Part shown: positions 16,339-24,940 of the stretch, piece after piece
Position numbering within the stretch: position 1 is the first letter of the stretch
Layout of the letters: each line of letters opens with the position of its first letter
From: Methylobacterium sp. DB0501
Lineage (GTDB): Bacteria; Pseudomonadota; Alphaproteobacteria; Rhizobiales; Beijerinckiaceae
DNA length: 34,337 bases
NCBI RefSeq assembly: GCF_011043735.1
Contig: NZ_JAAKGV010000038.1
Span: 1-34,337, forward strand
Direction of reading: 5' to 3'
Notes under the pieces: generated by a model
The model's input: the letters and a program-made list of their open reading frames with translations, nothing else
Told to the model about the DNA's origin: nothing
Databases searched by the model: none
Position numbers and translations under genes: made by a program

Positions 16339-18003
16339 ATGGACATCCCCTTTTCCGTCCCCGAGTGCCGCGTTGCGCGGTTCGCTGAACGCGACGAGGA
16401 TCACCTCGTCATCCCAGTGAGGCTGGATGCCGACAGCAGCCGGTGTCCTGATTGCCAACACGCGAGCCGGTCCATCCATAGCCGCTACCAGCGCCATCCC
16501 GCCGACCTGCCGCTCTCGGCATCGCGGACCACGCTCCGCATCGAGGTGCGGCGGTTCTACTGCCTCAACCCGACCTGCCGACGCCGAACCTTCGCCGAGA
16601 CGCCTGTAGACCTCCTCGCGCCCCGCGCCCGCCGCACGCGACGGCTTGGCGAGGCGCAAGCCAGGGTCGGCCTCGCCTGCGGCGGTGCGGGCGGCGCCCG
16701 TCTCCTCGCGCACCTCCACATGCCGGCGAGTCGCGCGACCGTGCTGCGGCTCGTCACCCGCATCCCGATGCCTGACGCGCCGGCTCCCATCCGGATCGGC
16801 ATCGACGACTGGGCAATCCGGAAGGGCAGCCGGTACGGCACGATCGTCGTCGATCTCGGCCGTCACCGCGTCATCGACCTCCTCCCGGATCGCACGGCAC
16901 CCACGGTGGCCGGCTGGCTCGAACGGCACTCCGGCGTCGAACTCGTCGCCCGGGATCGCTCGACGGAGTATGCCCGAGGTGCAAGCCTCGGAGCTCCCCA
17001 GGCGCAGCAGGTCGCCGATCGCTGGCACCTGCTCACCACCATGCGGCAGGCCGTCGAACGCTGGCTCCACAGCGCCCATGCCCGGTTGCGGAACCTTCCA
17101 CTCCTCCCTGGCTCGGCCGTTCGTCCCGCCCGGCGCGACCGTGCCTTCGCCCGCAGCACGCCGGAACTGGAGGCGGGTGCACGGAGCCGGATGCGATGGC
17201 AGGCTGTCTACGACGAGGTCCGCCGCCGGCATGCCGGCGGGGAGCCCCTGCTCGGGATCGCCCGTGCCATGGGGCTGGCTCGTGCGACATTGCGCAAATA
17301 TGCGAGCGCCGAAGCGGTCCCGGCGCGGCTGCCTCACGGTGCCGAGCCGAGCCTGCTTGATCCGCACGTCGCGGACTTGGCGGCTCGGATCGACGAGGGC
17401 TGCGAAAACGCGAACGCCCTGTGGCGCGAGATCCGGGAGCAGGGCTATCCGGGGACGAGCCGGCAGGTGCACCGCTTCGTCGCCGAGCGCCGGACGAGGC
17501 CGGTCCGATCAGGCCGCAAGCCCCTCTGTGCGAGGGCCAGTGCATCGCAGCGGCCTGGCACGGAAGCTCCATTGCCGCCCGCACGGCAGTTGGCGTGGTT
17601 GCTCGTCCAGCCACCCTCGGGGCTGGATGCGAGCGACGCAGCTGTGGTGAGACGCGTCGAGCAGGACGACACCGCGCGGGCCGTCGCGGGTCTGGCCCGC
17701 CGCTTCACCGCACTCGTACGCGCCGCCGGGAAGGGCAAGACCGTCGCCGGTGACCAGGACAAAGAAGCGGCTGCTGACCTCGCCGCCTGGATCACCCAGA
17801 CCCGGACCTGCGACGCTCCTGCCATCGCGACATTCGCCTCGGGATTGGACGCGGACAGCGCTGCCGTTCGGGCTGCCCTAACGGAGCCCTGGAGCAGCGG
17901 CCAGGCGGAAGGCCAGGTCAATCGGCTCAAGCTCATCAAGCGCCAGTGCTATGGACGGGCCGGCCTCGAACTCCTGAAGCGCCACATGGTTCTGGCCGCC
18001 TGA
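16339..18003 (+). CDS. ISL3-family transposase
   Basis: This DDE transposase mobilises the surrounding element. It has 554 residues from the ATG at 16339. An in-frame ATG at 16303 would add 12 residues but is less consistent with family starts. The N-terminal zinc-binding region (zf-ISL3 type, PF14690) shows CPDC at about 33-36 and CLNPTCRRRTF near 74-84. The catalytic core (DDE_Tnp_ISL3, PF01610) shows GIDDWAIRKGSRYGTIVVDL with the first Asp, ELVARDRSTEYA, then QVADRWHLL. The C-terminal segment WSSGQAEGQVNRLKLIKRQC carries the final Glu. The reading frame is intact, so the element could be active. Confidence 0.92.
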   Translation: MDIPFSVPECRVARFAERDEDHLVIPVRLDADSSRCPDCQHASRSIHSRYQRHPADLPLSASRTTLRIEVRRFYCLNPTCRRRTFAETPVDLLAPRARRTRRLGEAQARVGLACGGAGGARLLAHLHMPASRATVLRLVTRIPMPDAPAPIRIGIDDWAIRKGSRYGTIVVDLGRHRVIDLLPDRTAPTVAGWLERHSGVELVARDRSTEYARGASLGAPQAQQVADRWHLLTTMRQAVERWLHSAHARLRNLPLLPGSAVRPARRDRAFARSTPELEAGARSRMRWQAVYDEVRRRHAGGEPLLGIARAMGLARATLRKYASAEAVPARLPHGAEPSLLDPHVADLAARIDEGCENANALWREIREQGYPGTSRQVHRFVAERRTRPVRSGRKPLCARASASQRPGTEAPLPPARQLAWLLVQPPSGLDASDAAVVRRVEQDDTARAVAGLARRFTALVRAAGKGKTVAGDQDKEAAADLAAWITQTRTCDAPAIATFASGLDADSAAVRAALTEPWSSGQAEGQVNRLKLIKRQCYGRAGLELLKRHMVLAA

Positions 18004-18045
18004 TCCACGCAAAACGAGCAAGAACCACAGAAACGGGGCAATCCC
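18004..18045 (-). repeat. Right inverted repeat of the ISL3 element
   Basis: Read on the minus strand it begins GGGATTGCCCCG and ends TTTTGCGTGGA. It starts just after the transposase stop codon at 18001-18003. Confidence 0.88.
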
Positions 18046-18046
18046 G

Positions 18047-18594
18047 CTCGGCACCGTGGTCACCGATGCACAGTTCACGGCGTTGGTCTCCGCCCGTGGC
18101 CGCCCGGCCGAAGCGTCCTGGCGGCTGGCTCTCGTCACCGTGCTGCAGTCTTCCGAAAACCTCTCGGATCGCCAGCGCGACCGAGGCGGCGCGGGGCCGC
18201 ATCGACTGGAAGTACCTCCTGGGCCTCGACCTCACCGACCCGGGCTTCGACGCCTCGGTCTTGAGCGAGTTCCGCTCCCGCCCGTGGCCGGCCACGCCGA
18301 GTCGCTCCTGCTCGACACGCTCCTGGCCCTGTGCCGCGAGCGCCGGCTCCTGGTGGCGCGCGGACGTCGGCGCATCGATAGCACGCACATCCTGGGGGGC
18401 CGGACGCAGCCTCACGCGCACGAGAGGCCGACGGCGCCTTTGCCGAGCAGGACCGCTGGCTGGCGGGCATTGAAGGGACGCCGTCGCTGGGCGTGCGGCC
18501 CCTGCATCTGCGGAGAGCCCGCTACCTTGGACTGGCCAAGGTCCACCTCCAGCAATTCCGGGGCTCGCTGCAAGCGAGAACCCGGAAGCCATAA
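18047..18594 (+). pseudogene. Frameshifted and internally deleted IS1182-family transposase remnant
   Basis: Pieces of an IS1182-type transposase (DUF772 plus DDE_Tnp_1_6) are spread over different frames. From 18047 the sequence reads LGTVVTDAQF and SARGRPAEASWRLALVTVLQ to SENLSDRQ. Near 18180 it shifts to RGRIDWKYLLGLDLTDPGFD and SVLSEFRSR. Near 18285 it shifts back to AGHAESLLLDTLLALCRE and RRRIDSTHILGG. A large part of the catalytic domain is missing. From 18424 the C-terminal EADGAFAEQDRWLAGIEG, LGVRPLHLRRARYLGLAKVH appears before unrelated codons and a stop at 18592-18594. The N-terminus is also missing, cut exactly at the ISL3 right end. It is non-functional. Confidence 0.85.
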
Positions 18595-18654
18595 ACACGA
18601 GATGTAGAAGGATGTCGGAACGCGCGCCGCCTCGCCCGGCGTCTGCGTTTATGG

Positions 18655-18684
18655 ATCCCGGGTTCCGCAGCGCGGCCCCGGGAT
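18655..18684. repeat. REP-like extragenic palindrome after the glycan operon
   Basis: The outer arms ATCCCGGG (18655-18662) and CCCGGGAT (18677-18684) enclose a second stem, CCGC (18665-18668) and GCGG (18672-18675), around AGC. It lies about 70 bp beyond the stop of the last operon gene (read on the minus strand). It may act as an extragenic repeat or help end transcription. There is no T-run. Confidence 0.6.
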
Positions 18685-18755
18685 GACGCGGAGGGTAAAA
18701 CGCTGCGGGAGACGACCAGGCACCCCTCGGTTGACCCGGCCCCAGCCCCCGGTCC

Positions 18756-21700
18756 TCACGCCCCGTCGCGACGCATGCGCAGGCCGCGCACCTCGTCGGC
18801 GAGCCGCGGGATCATTGTGCCGAGATTGGTGTGGCCGCCGAAGAACCAGCCCGCCCTGTCCTCCCCGCGCCAGCCGACCGCCGGGTCGTCGGTCCAGGCG
18901 CCGGCCATGTCCCGCAACGTTTGCCCGACGGCATCGAGATCGAAGGACACGAACGCTGTGATGTTGTCGTGCAGGCGGGCCATGTCCTTGTTGCCGTAGT
19001 TGTTCGTCAGTACTCGCACGCCGGCATGGGCCAGTTCGAGCGGCGGATAGCTCGGATGGGGCGAGATCATCAGCGACATCGCGAGCGCCGCCCGGGAGGC
19101 GAGGTCGCCGTAGCGCGCGAGGGACAGGCGGCCGAGGATCTCGATGCGGTCGGTGCAGCGCAATTCGCCCGCGTCAAAATCCTCGCCGATCGCCACGAAG
19201 CGCCAGTCGCTCCAGAACTCCGGATCCGCGTCGATCACCGTGCGCACGGTCATGTCGAGGAAGTGCAGGCAGTTCCGCTCGGCATGGGGCCGGGCGTAGA
19301 GCAGGACGATCTTCTCCTTCTGCGTGTCGCGGACGATGTGGCGGTCGATGGTGCGGTTGATGCCGGGATGGAGGACGTAGCCACCCGTGAGCTGATGGTT
19401 CGCCTCGAAGAACTCCTGCAGGAGGCCGGTGTTGAAGATCGGCAGGACCGTGTCGGGCTGGCGGTAGGTCCGCTCCGCCAGCGCGTATTTCGTCGACCAC
19501 GGGTAGAACCCGCACTCGTAATCCTGCACCAGGTAGAGGAACTTCTCGGGCCGGACGGAGAAGAGTTCGGCCTGCTGGCGCAGGATGTCGAGGGCACCGC
19601 TCGCCGTCCACCACGCCGTCGCGAACAGGATGTCGGTCTCGCGAAAGAAGACAGGGTAGTCGTAGCGCCGGGATGCGTCGACGATCGTGTTCCTCCCGGC
19701 GACGTCCTGCGCGAGCGGCGAGACGATCTCGAACGAGGGCGGGGGCTCGTAGTGATGCCCGATGCTGACGTCGGTCACAATGATCCGGGCGTCGAACGCA
19801 TCCTTGAGCTGCCCGCAGAGCGCGGCGAACACCTCGAGCGCCGTCGCGATCCCGGCATAGCCCTTCTTCTGGTCGATGAGCGGGATCAGCAGGTTGAGCC
19901 GCGGCTTGGTGACGGGGCTCGGGCGCACCAGGTATCCGGTGCATTCCGGATAATACTTGCGGGTCAGGCCGAGGTCGCGGTCCGTCGGCAGGAAGCGGTT
20001 GCCGATCGGGCGGTCGGCGCGGTGTGGCCCGGGCGAGGCGTCGTTGGCCGATCGGCTCTGGACGACCCACTCGTACCCGGCCATCTCGACGAAGGAGAAG
20101 AAGCTCCGCTCGATCGCATGCGCCAGGGTGCCGTCGACCTGGCCCGCCTCCGGGTCGAAGTGGCAATAGTCGAGGTCGAGGGCGAGCAGTTTCTCGAGCG
20201 CCTTCGGCTTGAACCAGAACATCGATCCGCTGGGAAAGTCGAGCACGGCCTCGGTGCCGATCCGCTCGCCGCAGAGCCGGAACAGGCGCGAGACGGTGTC
20301 GAAATTGCCGCCCCACTGGATCAGCGGCTTGATCGGCCCGTAATGGTCCGGCGCCACCGCCCCGATCTCCGGCCGCGCCAGCGCCGACAGGATCGCCGCG
20401 ACGACGGCCGGCGTGCCGAGGTTGGCCTCGAACAGGTAGTCGCGCCACTGGTCGAAGCCGCCGTCGTAATGCTTCGACTTCTTGGTGTGGATGTGGAGCG
20501 CGACGTCGCACGTCCTGAGCACGTCGCGAAACGCCACCACGAGCGGCGCGATATCGCGCCCGCGATTCGGCACGACGCGGATGACGAAGGGGTGCAGCGA
20601 CCGTTCGGCGAAGACCGCGTTGATCCGCTTGGCGTCGCTCAGCGTCGTAGTGGAGATGTAGATCGTGCAGTTGCCGGGGATGTTGTTGGTGTAGCGCGCG
20701 ACGTAATCGCTGAGATCGCTGTAGAAGATGTGGGCGAACACGCCGATCGCGGCATCGTCGGGCAGGCGCCCGCCGAGGGCGCCGAGATCGGCGATGTCGA
20801 TGACGGTCCGGCTCGGTGGGAGCGGCCGCGTCACCGTGTCGACCCGGCCGCCACGCCGCGGCCGCGCCCCGGATTCGGCGAGGCCGGCGAGGTAGTCGAC
20901 CAGCGGGTTGACGTCGGGGTGGTCGGGATATTGTTCGCGGTAATAGTCCGGCTCGAACAGCGGATGCGGCTGCCGGCCCTCCCGCGCGCCCGACCTAGCG
21001 TAATGCGTGAGCGGCTCGACCCGGGTCTCCTTGATGTCGGGATTCTGCTCGACGTAGAACGCCGTTGAGAATAGCGGGTGCGGATCGATGCTGCCGGTTC
21101 GCGACAGCTCGATATACTGCACGAGCGCGGGCAGATGCGCGACCTCCCGGTAGCGCCGGTGCCGGCGGGCGCGCCTGCCGAAGAACTCGACGTCGAGGAT
21201 CGGGCAGGGGCTGATGTCGGATTGTTTGGTCAGGTAGTGCTCGAGCGGGCTCAGGCCGCCGCAATCGACGGCGTCGCGATAGTGGCGCGAGTCGAACAAT
21301 GGGTGCGGGTCGCGCGCGGCGTGGCCGCCGTAGATGTAGTCGACGAGGCAGTTGGCGGTGCGCCCCATCCGGTAGGTATCGCCGTACCAGCTGGTATCGA
21401 ACAGCGGGTTGGGCTGGCAGCCGCGGTCGTGCCCCTCGGTCAGGAAGTGGTAGAACGGATCGATGTGGTCGATCTCCTTGAGATATCTCTCCGCATACCA
21501 CTGCCCCCGGAACAGAGGGTGCGGATCGTTGCCCTGCCTCCAGCCGGTCTCGATGTAGTGGAAAAGCGGATGGATGCTGTTGTCACCGTCCATGTAAGTC
21601 CAGCAATACCATTTCGCGTTGAACAGCGGGTGCGGGTCCGCGAGCGCCCCGGCTCCGAGAAGCGCAAAATGCTCGAACGGCGACATGGCGTCCGCGACGC

Positions 21701-21890
21701 CGAGACCGTGGGCGCCGGCGTACCACCGCGCGTCGAAGTAGGGCGTCGGGCTCAATCCCTGCTGCCGGCCGACCTCCTCGTAATGCGTCGAGATCCGCGC
21801 ATTGCTCATCATGAGGTTGTTCTGCTGGGCGTACCATTGGAAGTCGAAATGCTTCATCGTGGCGCCGGACTGGACATGCAGGACGGTCAT
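18756..21890 (-). CDS. Large glycosyltransferase: nine N-terminal PHPLF/WY repeats, RgpF domain, WsaF-like domain
   Basis: The 1044-residue protein probably builds a rhamnose-containing or related surface glycan. About residues 12-370 hold nine copies of a roughly 42-residue repeat with DPHPLF-x4-WY, then HY and G near its end. Examples are DPHPLFNAKWYCWTYM and QPNPLFDTSWYGDTYR. Residues about 385-680 resemble rhamnan synthesis protein F (RgpF, PF05045), with VFAHIFYSDL, VPNRGRDIAPL, HIHTKKSKHYDGG and DFPSGSMFWFKP. Residues about 690-1030 resemble the WsaF-type rhamnosyltransferase fold, with LVQDYECGFYPWSTKYALAE and MISPHPSYPPLELAHAG. The ATG at 21890 has a GGGGG stretch just upstream; the ATG at 21857 has none. 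It is the last gene of the operon, 67 bp after the GSCFA gene. The sugar donor cannot be read from sequence. Confidence 0.88.
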   Translation of the reverse strand: MTVLHVQSGATMKHFDFQWYAQQNNLMMSNARISTHYEEVGRQQGLSPTPYFDARWYAGAHGLGVADAMSPFEHFALLGAGALADPHPLFNAKWYCWTYMDGDNSIHPLFHYIETGWRQGNDPHPLFRGQWYAERYLKEIDHIDPFYHFLTEGHDRGCQPNPLFDTSWYGDTYRMGRTANCLVDYIYGGHAARDPHPLFDSRHYRDAVDCGGLSPLEHYLTKQSDISPCPILDVEFFGRRARRHRRYREVAHLPALVQYIELSRTGSIDPHPLFSTAFYVEQNPDIKETRVEPLTHYARSGAREGRQPHPLFEPDYYREQYPDHPDVNPLVDYLAGLAESGARPRRGGRVDTVTRPLPPSRTVIDIADLGALGGRLPDDAAIGVFAHIFYSDLSDYVARYTNNIPGNCTIYISTTTLSDAKRINAVFAERSLHPFVIRVVPNRGRDIAPLVVAFRDVLRTCDVALHIHTKKSKHYDGGFDQWRDYLFEANLGTPAVVAAILSALARPEIGAVAPDHYGPIKPLIQWGGNFDTVSRLFRLCGERIGTEAVLDFPSGSMFWFKPKALEKLLALDLDYCHFDPEAGQVDGTLAHAIERSFFSFVEMAGYEWVVQSRSANDASPGPHRADRPIGNRFLPTDRDLGLTRKYYPECTGYLVRPSPVTKPRLNLLIPLIDQKKGYAGIATALEVFAALCGQLKDAFDARIIVTDVSIGHHYEPPPSFEIVSPLAQDVAGRNTIVDASRRYDYPVFFRETDILFATAWWTASGALDILRQQAELFSVRPEKFLYLVQDYECGFYPWSTKYALAERTYRQPDTVLPIFNTGLLQEFFEANHQLTGGYVLHPGINRTIDRHIVRDTQKEKIVLLYARPHAERNCLHFLDMTVRTVIDADPEFWSDWRFVAIGEDFDAGELRCTDRIEILGRLSLARYGDLASRAALAMSLMISPHPSYPPLELAHAGVRVLTNNYGNKDMARLHDNITAFVSFDLDAVGQTLRDMAGAWTDDPAVGWRGEDRAGWFFGGHTNLGTMIPRLADEVRGLRMRRDGA

Positions 21891-21957
21891 TGTGCCCCCG
21901 TGGGTCGTTGCGTGCAGAATCCGTGATGGTCGATTTGCCCGCGATCGGTGCGGAACG

Positions 21958-23022
21958 TCAGGCGCCGAGCATCGCCTCGTCGCATTCCGCCGCGATCAGG
22001 CGGGCGAGGTCGCGAAACAGGACGTCCTGCTGCGGGACGGGCGGGGCGGCGGCGGGCGGCGGCTCGGCCTCCCGGGTGGCGTTGCGGGCGAAGCTCGCCA
22101 TGACCTGCGCCACGCCCTCGTCGCTCACCGAGCGCAGGTCGTCGAGCAGGTAGGCCCCGCGACTCTGGATGCCGGTGATGATCTCGTAGGACGGGAAGTA
22201 GCCGATCGTCTCCGGGTGCCGGCGCGCCAGGATCTCCGCCGCGACCCGCAGGACCGCCTTGGAATAGGTGTTGGAGGCGAGCACGTGCCGGTCCTCGGCC
22301 GTCGCCGCCAGCGCCACCGGCGACACGGTGAGGATCAGCCGGGCGGCGGGGTTGACCGCGGTGATCAGCGCCAGGAACGCCTCGACGTCGGCCACGATCT
22401 CGTCGACCCCGAGATTGACGAACAGGTGCTGCGCCGGATCGAACCGGCCGGCGGCGACGCCCGGGCAGAGCGGGTAGGCCGCGCCGTCGACCGCAGACAC
22501 CCAGGCCTCGGTGAGCCCGAGGGTGAAGACGAGGTAGTCGAGCCCCTCGATCAGGCGGCGCACGCAGGCGAGGTGCCGCGCCCGGTCGGTCTCCAGTTCC
22601 TCGACCGACAGGAACCCGCCGGGCTGCACGGTCGGGCGGTAGGGGTCGTGCCAGCTGCCCAGCGGCCCGGACCAGGCGCGGTCGGCGGGCTCGAACAGGC
22701 CGAGGGCCCGCTGGACGAGCTGCAGCATCTGCCGCGAGGTGTAGACGTTGCCGTAGCGGGCCGAGAACTGGTCGTAGGCACAAGGACCCGCCACGTTGGC
22801 GACGAAGGGGTGGGGGGTCTCGGCGACGTAGTGCGAGAAGCCGCGGGCGCGCAAAGCGCGCCCGATATGCTGGGCAAAGCAGCTTCCCGCCGTGGCGACC
22901 CGGTCCCGGCGGCTCAGGCGGAACGGGAACCCGATCCCCGGATCGACGGCCCCGGCCGCCGGCGCGGCCACGGCGTGACGCCACTTGGTGTAGGGCGGCG
23001 CCTGCTCGTAGGGATGCTTCAT
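21958..23022 (-). CDS. GSCFA-domain protein
   Basis: The protein has 354 residues. The family signature GSCFA lies at residues 46-50 (RVATAGSCFAQHIGRAL), followed by ETPHPFVANVAGP, NVYTSRQMLQLVQRA, VFTLGLTEAW and NTYSKAVLRVAAE, all typical of PF08885. GSCFA proteins are related to SGNH/GDSL hydrolases and are often found in polysaccharide clusters. An esterase or acyl-modification role on the glycan is inference. No signal peptide is evident, so it is probably cytoplasmic. The start overlaps the stop of the preceding gene in an ATGA, which suggests translational coupling to the SGNH-like gene. The last 35 residues are Pro/Ala-rich and less conserved. Confidence 0.9.
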   Translation of the reverse strand: MKHPYEQAPPYTKWRHAVAAPAAGAVDPGIGFPFRLSRRDRVATAGSCFAQHIGRALRARGFSHYVAETPHPFVANVAGPCAYDQFSARYGNVYTSRQMLQLVQRALGLFEPADRAWSGPLGSWHDPYRPTVQPGGFLSVEELETDRARHLACVRRLIEGLDYLVFTLGLTEAWVSAVDGAAYPLCPGVAAGRFDPAQHLFVNLGVDEIVADVEAFLALITAVNPAARLILTVSPVALAATAEDRHVLASNTYSKAVLRVAAEILARRHPETIGYFPSYEIITGIQSRGAYLLDDLRSVSDEGVAQVMASFARNATREAEPPPAAAPPVPQQDVLFRDLARLIAAECDEAMLGA

Positions 23023-23783
23023 CGGGCGAGCCTCTCGATCTGGTCGGCGACGAGCGCGCCGTAGGCCTCGTTGGCGTGGGTCGAGCTGGTGGGGTGCGCG
23101 AGTTCGGGACGCAGGAAGCCGTCCGGGTCCATCGCCGCCTTCGGCGCCGGGACGAAGGTGAGGCCGAGTGCCTCGCAGGCCTCGGCGAACAGGGTGGAGT
23201 GCAGCCGCCACATCTTCAGCCGCAGCCGCGCATCGGCCACCCGCGCCGCGGGATGGCGCTCCAGGAAGTACGGGTCCATCCTGGCGCGGATCAGCGCCTC
23301 GTCGCGCAAGGGCGGCGGCGATTCGATGTGGAAGCGCAGCTCCGGCACCGCCGCCTGGGTGGCGTAGAGCATCGACAGGTCGCCCTCGTGGAGGATCTGC
23401 CGGACGGAGAGCCGGATGGTCGCGTAGGGAATCGGCTCGGCCCCGGGCAGGAGCGATCCGGTCTCCCCCGGCATGTGGAAGTCGAAGGGCGGCTCCGTCG
23501 CCATCAGGGCGAGCACGTTGTGGGCGTTGCCGGCGATCGTCGAGATGCACAGCGTGCCCGGACCGATGCGGCGGCGCAGGTCCGCCTCGATCGCGGGGTC
23601 GAGGCGGATGCCGTCGTCCGTCGCCACCACCGGGCTGCCGCCCGAGGGCAGCCCGATCATGCCCCAGCCGACCGGGGCGGCGCGGGCCTGGAGCGCCGCC
23701 ACGATGCACTGGGTGTGGCTGTGGCCGATCAGCAGGATGTCGCGGGCGGCGACCGCGGCGGGGCGGGGCTCGGCGAGGATCAT
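23019..23783 (-). CDS. SGNH/GDSL-like hydrolase, probable partner of the GSCFA protein
   Basis: The protein has 254 residues. ILLIGHSHTQC at residues 16-26 resembles the first SGNH block, with Ser in a GHSH context. TIAGNAHNVLAL could supply the Gly/Asn blocks. Near the C-terminus, HPTSSTHANEAYGALVADQI resembles the final His block, although the usual Asp of DxxH is not obvious (His at 236). The assignment to the SGNH superfamily therefore rests on motif spacing and context, not on a full match. It overlaps its neighbours by 4 bp at both ends (ATGA at 23780-23783 and 23019-23022), so the methyltransferase, this protein and the GSCFA protein are probably translated together. The substrate is unknown. 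Confidence 0.72.
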   Translation of the reverse strand: MILAEPRPAAVAARDILLIGHSHTQCIVAALQARAAPVGWGMIGLPSGGSPVVATDDGIRLDPAIEADLRRRIGPGTLCISTIAGNAHNVLALMATEPPFDFHMPGETGSLLPGAEPIPYATIRLSVRQILHEGDLSMLYATQAAVPELRFHIESPPPLRDEALIRARMDPYFLERHPAARVADARLRLKMWRLHSTLFAEACEALGLTFVPAPKAAMDPDGFLRPELAHPTSSTHANEAYGALVADQIERLAR

Positions 23784-24874
23784 GCGGGCTCGAGCTCCCC
23801 GGCGAGGCGGGCAGCGACCTGCACCGTCGCCGGCGCGGTCGCCTGCATCCCGGCGATGATCCGGGCCTGGTGATCCATGATCTCCTGCGCCTTGATCCGG
23901 TCGCGCTCGAGATCGCGGAAGCGCAGCTCGAGCTGGTCGTGATCGTGCCGGGACACGAAGCCCTCCGGCTCCGGCAGCGCGATCATCGCGCGGTGGAGCA
24001 CCGGGGGCAGGGTGGCATAGGCGTCCTCCGGCAGGCTCCAGCCGTCGAGGCCGGTCGGGCTCGGCGGCGGGTCGTAGCGGTCGCCCTCGACCGGCGGCAG
24101 GGCGAGGCCGGGCGGGAGCGCCCAGGCGTGCTCCTGAGGGACGGCCAGCACGTTGACCTCGCAGGTGCCGCCGAAGATGTTCAGAGGGTCGCCGTTGGCG
24201 TTCCGCCGGTTGAACGGGTTGGCGACGTGCCAGCGCAGGCCGTAGCCGGCCCCGGTCAGGAGGGCGACGATCTCGGAAAAATTCACCGGGCTCGTCTGCT
24301 CGAAGTAGATCACCGGCCGGTGGCGCGCGATGGTGCTCGTCGCGCCGAGCAGCACGTCGAGTTCCATCCCCTCGACGTCGATCTTCATCAGCCGGCAGGC
24401 CGGCAGGGCGAGGCAATCCGCCGTGAAGAGCGGGACCGGCAGGGCGGGCCGCTCGGTCTCCGGCGCGCCGACGACGCCGCGGAACGACACGCAGCCGAGA
24501 TTGTCGGCCCCCCCTTGCGCGGCGGCGTCGAGGCGCATCACCCGGGTCTCGCGCCCGATCAGCCCCTCGATCCGGGTGATCCGGTCCATCCCGTTGAGGC
24601 GGATATTGAGCGCGAGCACGTCGCTCGCCCGGGATTGCCCCTCGATGGCGATCACCCGGCCGGTCTCGCCGACCATCCGGCCGAACGCGACCGCGTGGCT
24701 GCCGACATTCGCCCCGATGTCGAGCACGACGTCGCCGGGCCGGACGAAGTGCGAGGCGAGGTGGATCTCCTCCTCGGCCCACTCGCCGTAATGGCGCAGG
24801 GATCGGCCGATGACGCGGTCCTCGGCGTAATGCGCGAGGAGCCCGTGCCGGGCCTTGTGGACGCTGATGGTCAT
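23780..24874 (-). CDS. FkbM-family SAM-dependent methyltransferase
   Basis: The protein has 364 residues. SAM-binding motif I reads VVLDIGANVGSHAVAFGR (about 49-66), followed by GRVIAIEGQ with the acidic residue of motif II. The family-typical KIDVEGMELDVLLG lies at 164-177, and a VIYFEQTS segment follows. This fits Methyltransf_21 (PF05050), which O-methylates sugars or polyketides. In a glycosyltransferase operon, sugar O-methylation is the natural reading (inference). The C-terminal region (about 313-350) is rich in charged heptad-like residues and could be a short coiled coil, an extension beyond the usual domain. The ATG at 24874 has AGGA about ten bases upstream. The stop overlaps the SGNH-like gene by 4 bp. 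Confidence 0.9.
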   Translation of the reverse strand: MTISVHKARHGLLAHYAEDRVIGRSLRHYGEWAEEEIHLASHFVRPGDVVLDIGANVGSHAVAFGRMVGETGRVIAIEGQSRASDVLALNIRLNGMDRITRIEGLIGRETRVMRLDAAAQGGADNLGCVSFRGVVGAPETERPALPVPLFTADCLALPACRLMKIDVEGMELDVLLGATSTIARHRPVIYFEQTSPVNFSEIVALLTGAGYGLRWHVANPFNRRNANGDPLNIFGGTCEVNVLAVPQEHAWALPPGLALPPVEGDRYDPPPSPTGLDGWSLPEDAYATLPPVLHRAMIALPEPEGFVSRHDHDQLELRFRDLERDRIKAQEIMDHQARIIAGMQATAPATVQVAARLAGELEPA

Positions 24875-24940
24875 GCGGATGGTCCTGTCTTCTCTCGGGC
24901 AGCGCGGGGCGAGGGTTGAGGCGGGGCTTTGAGGGGGACC

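Larger units (their letters stand above)
16238..18045 (+). mobile_element. ISL3-family insertion sequence, apparently complete (1808 bp)
   Basis: The ends are 42-bp imperfect inverted repeats at 16238-16279 and 18004-18045, matching at 36 of 42 positions. Both start GGGATTGCCCCG from the outside and end TTTGCGTGGA. They flank one transposase gene of the ISL3 type. The 8-bp flanks (ctgggatt on the left, gctcggca on the right) do not match, so there is no target-site duplication. The right end abuts an IS1182-type transposase sequence. Confidence 0.9.

Noticed and set aside
16180..17472. Minus-strand 430-codon frame inside the ISL3 element
   Set aside because: It is antisense to the intact transposase, without family motifs.
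21958..23709. 583-codon minus-strand version of the GSCFA gene
   Set aside because: The extra N-terminal part is an out-of-frame reading of the SGNH-like gene. The ATG at 23022 in the ATGA overlap gives a normal GSCFA start.
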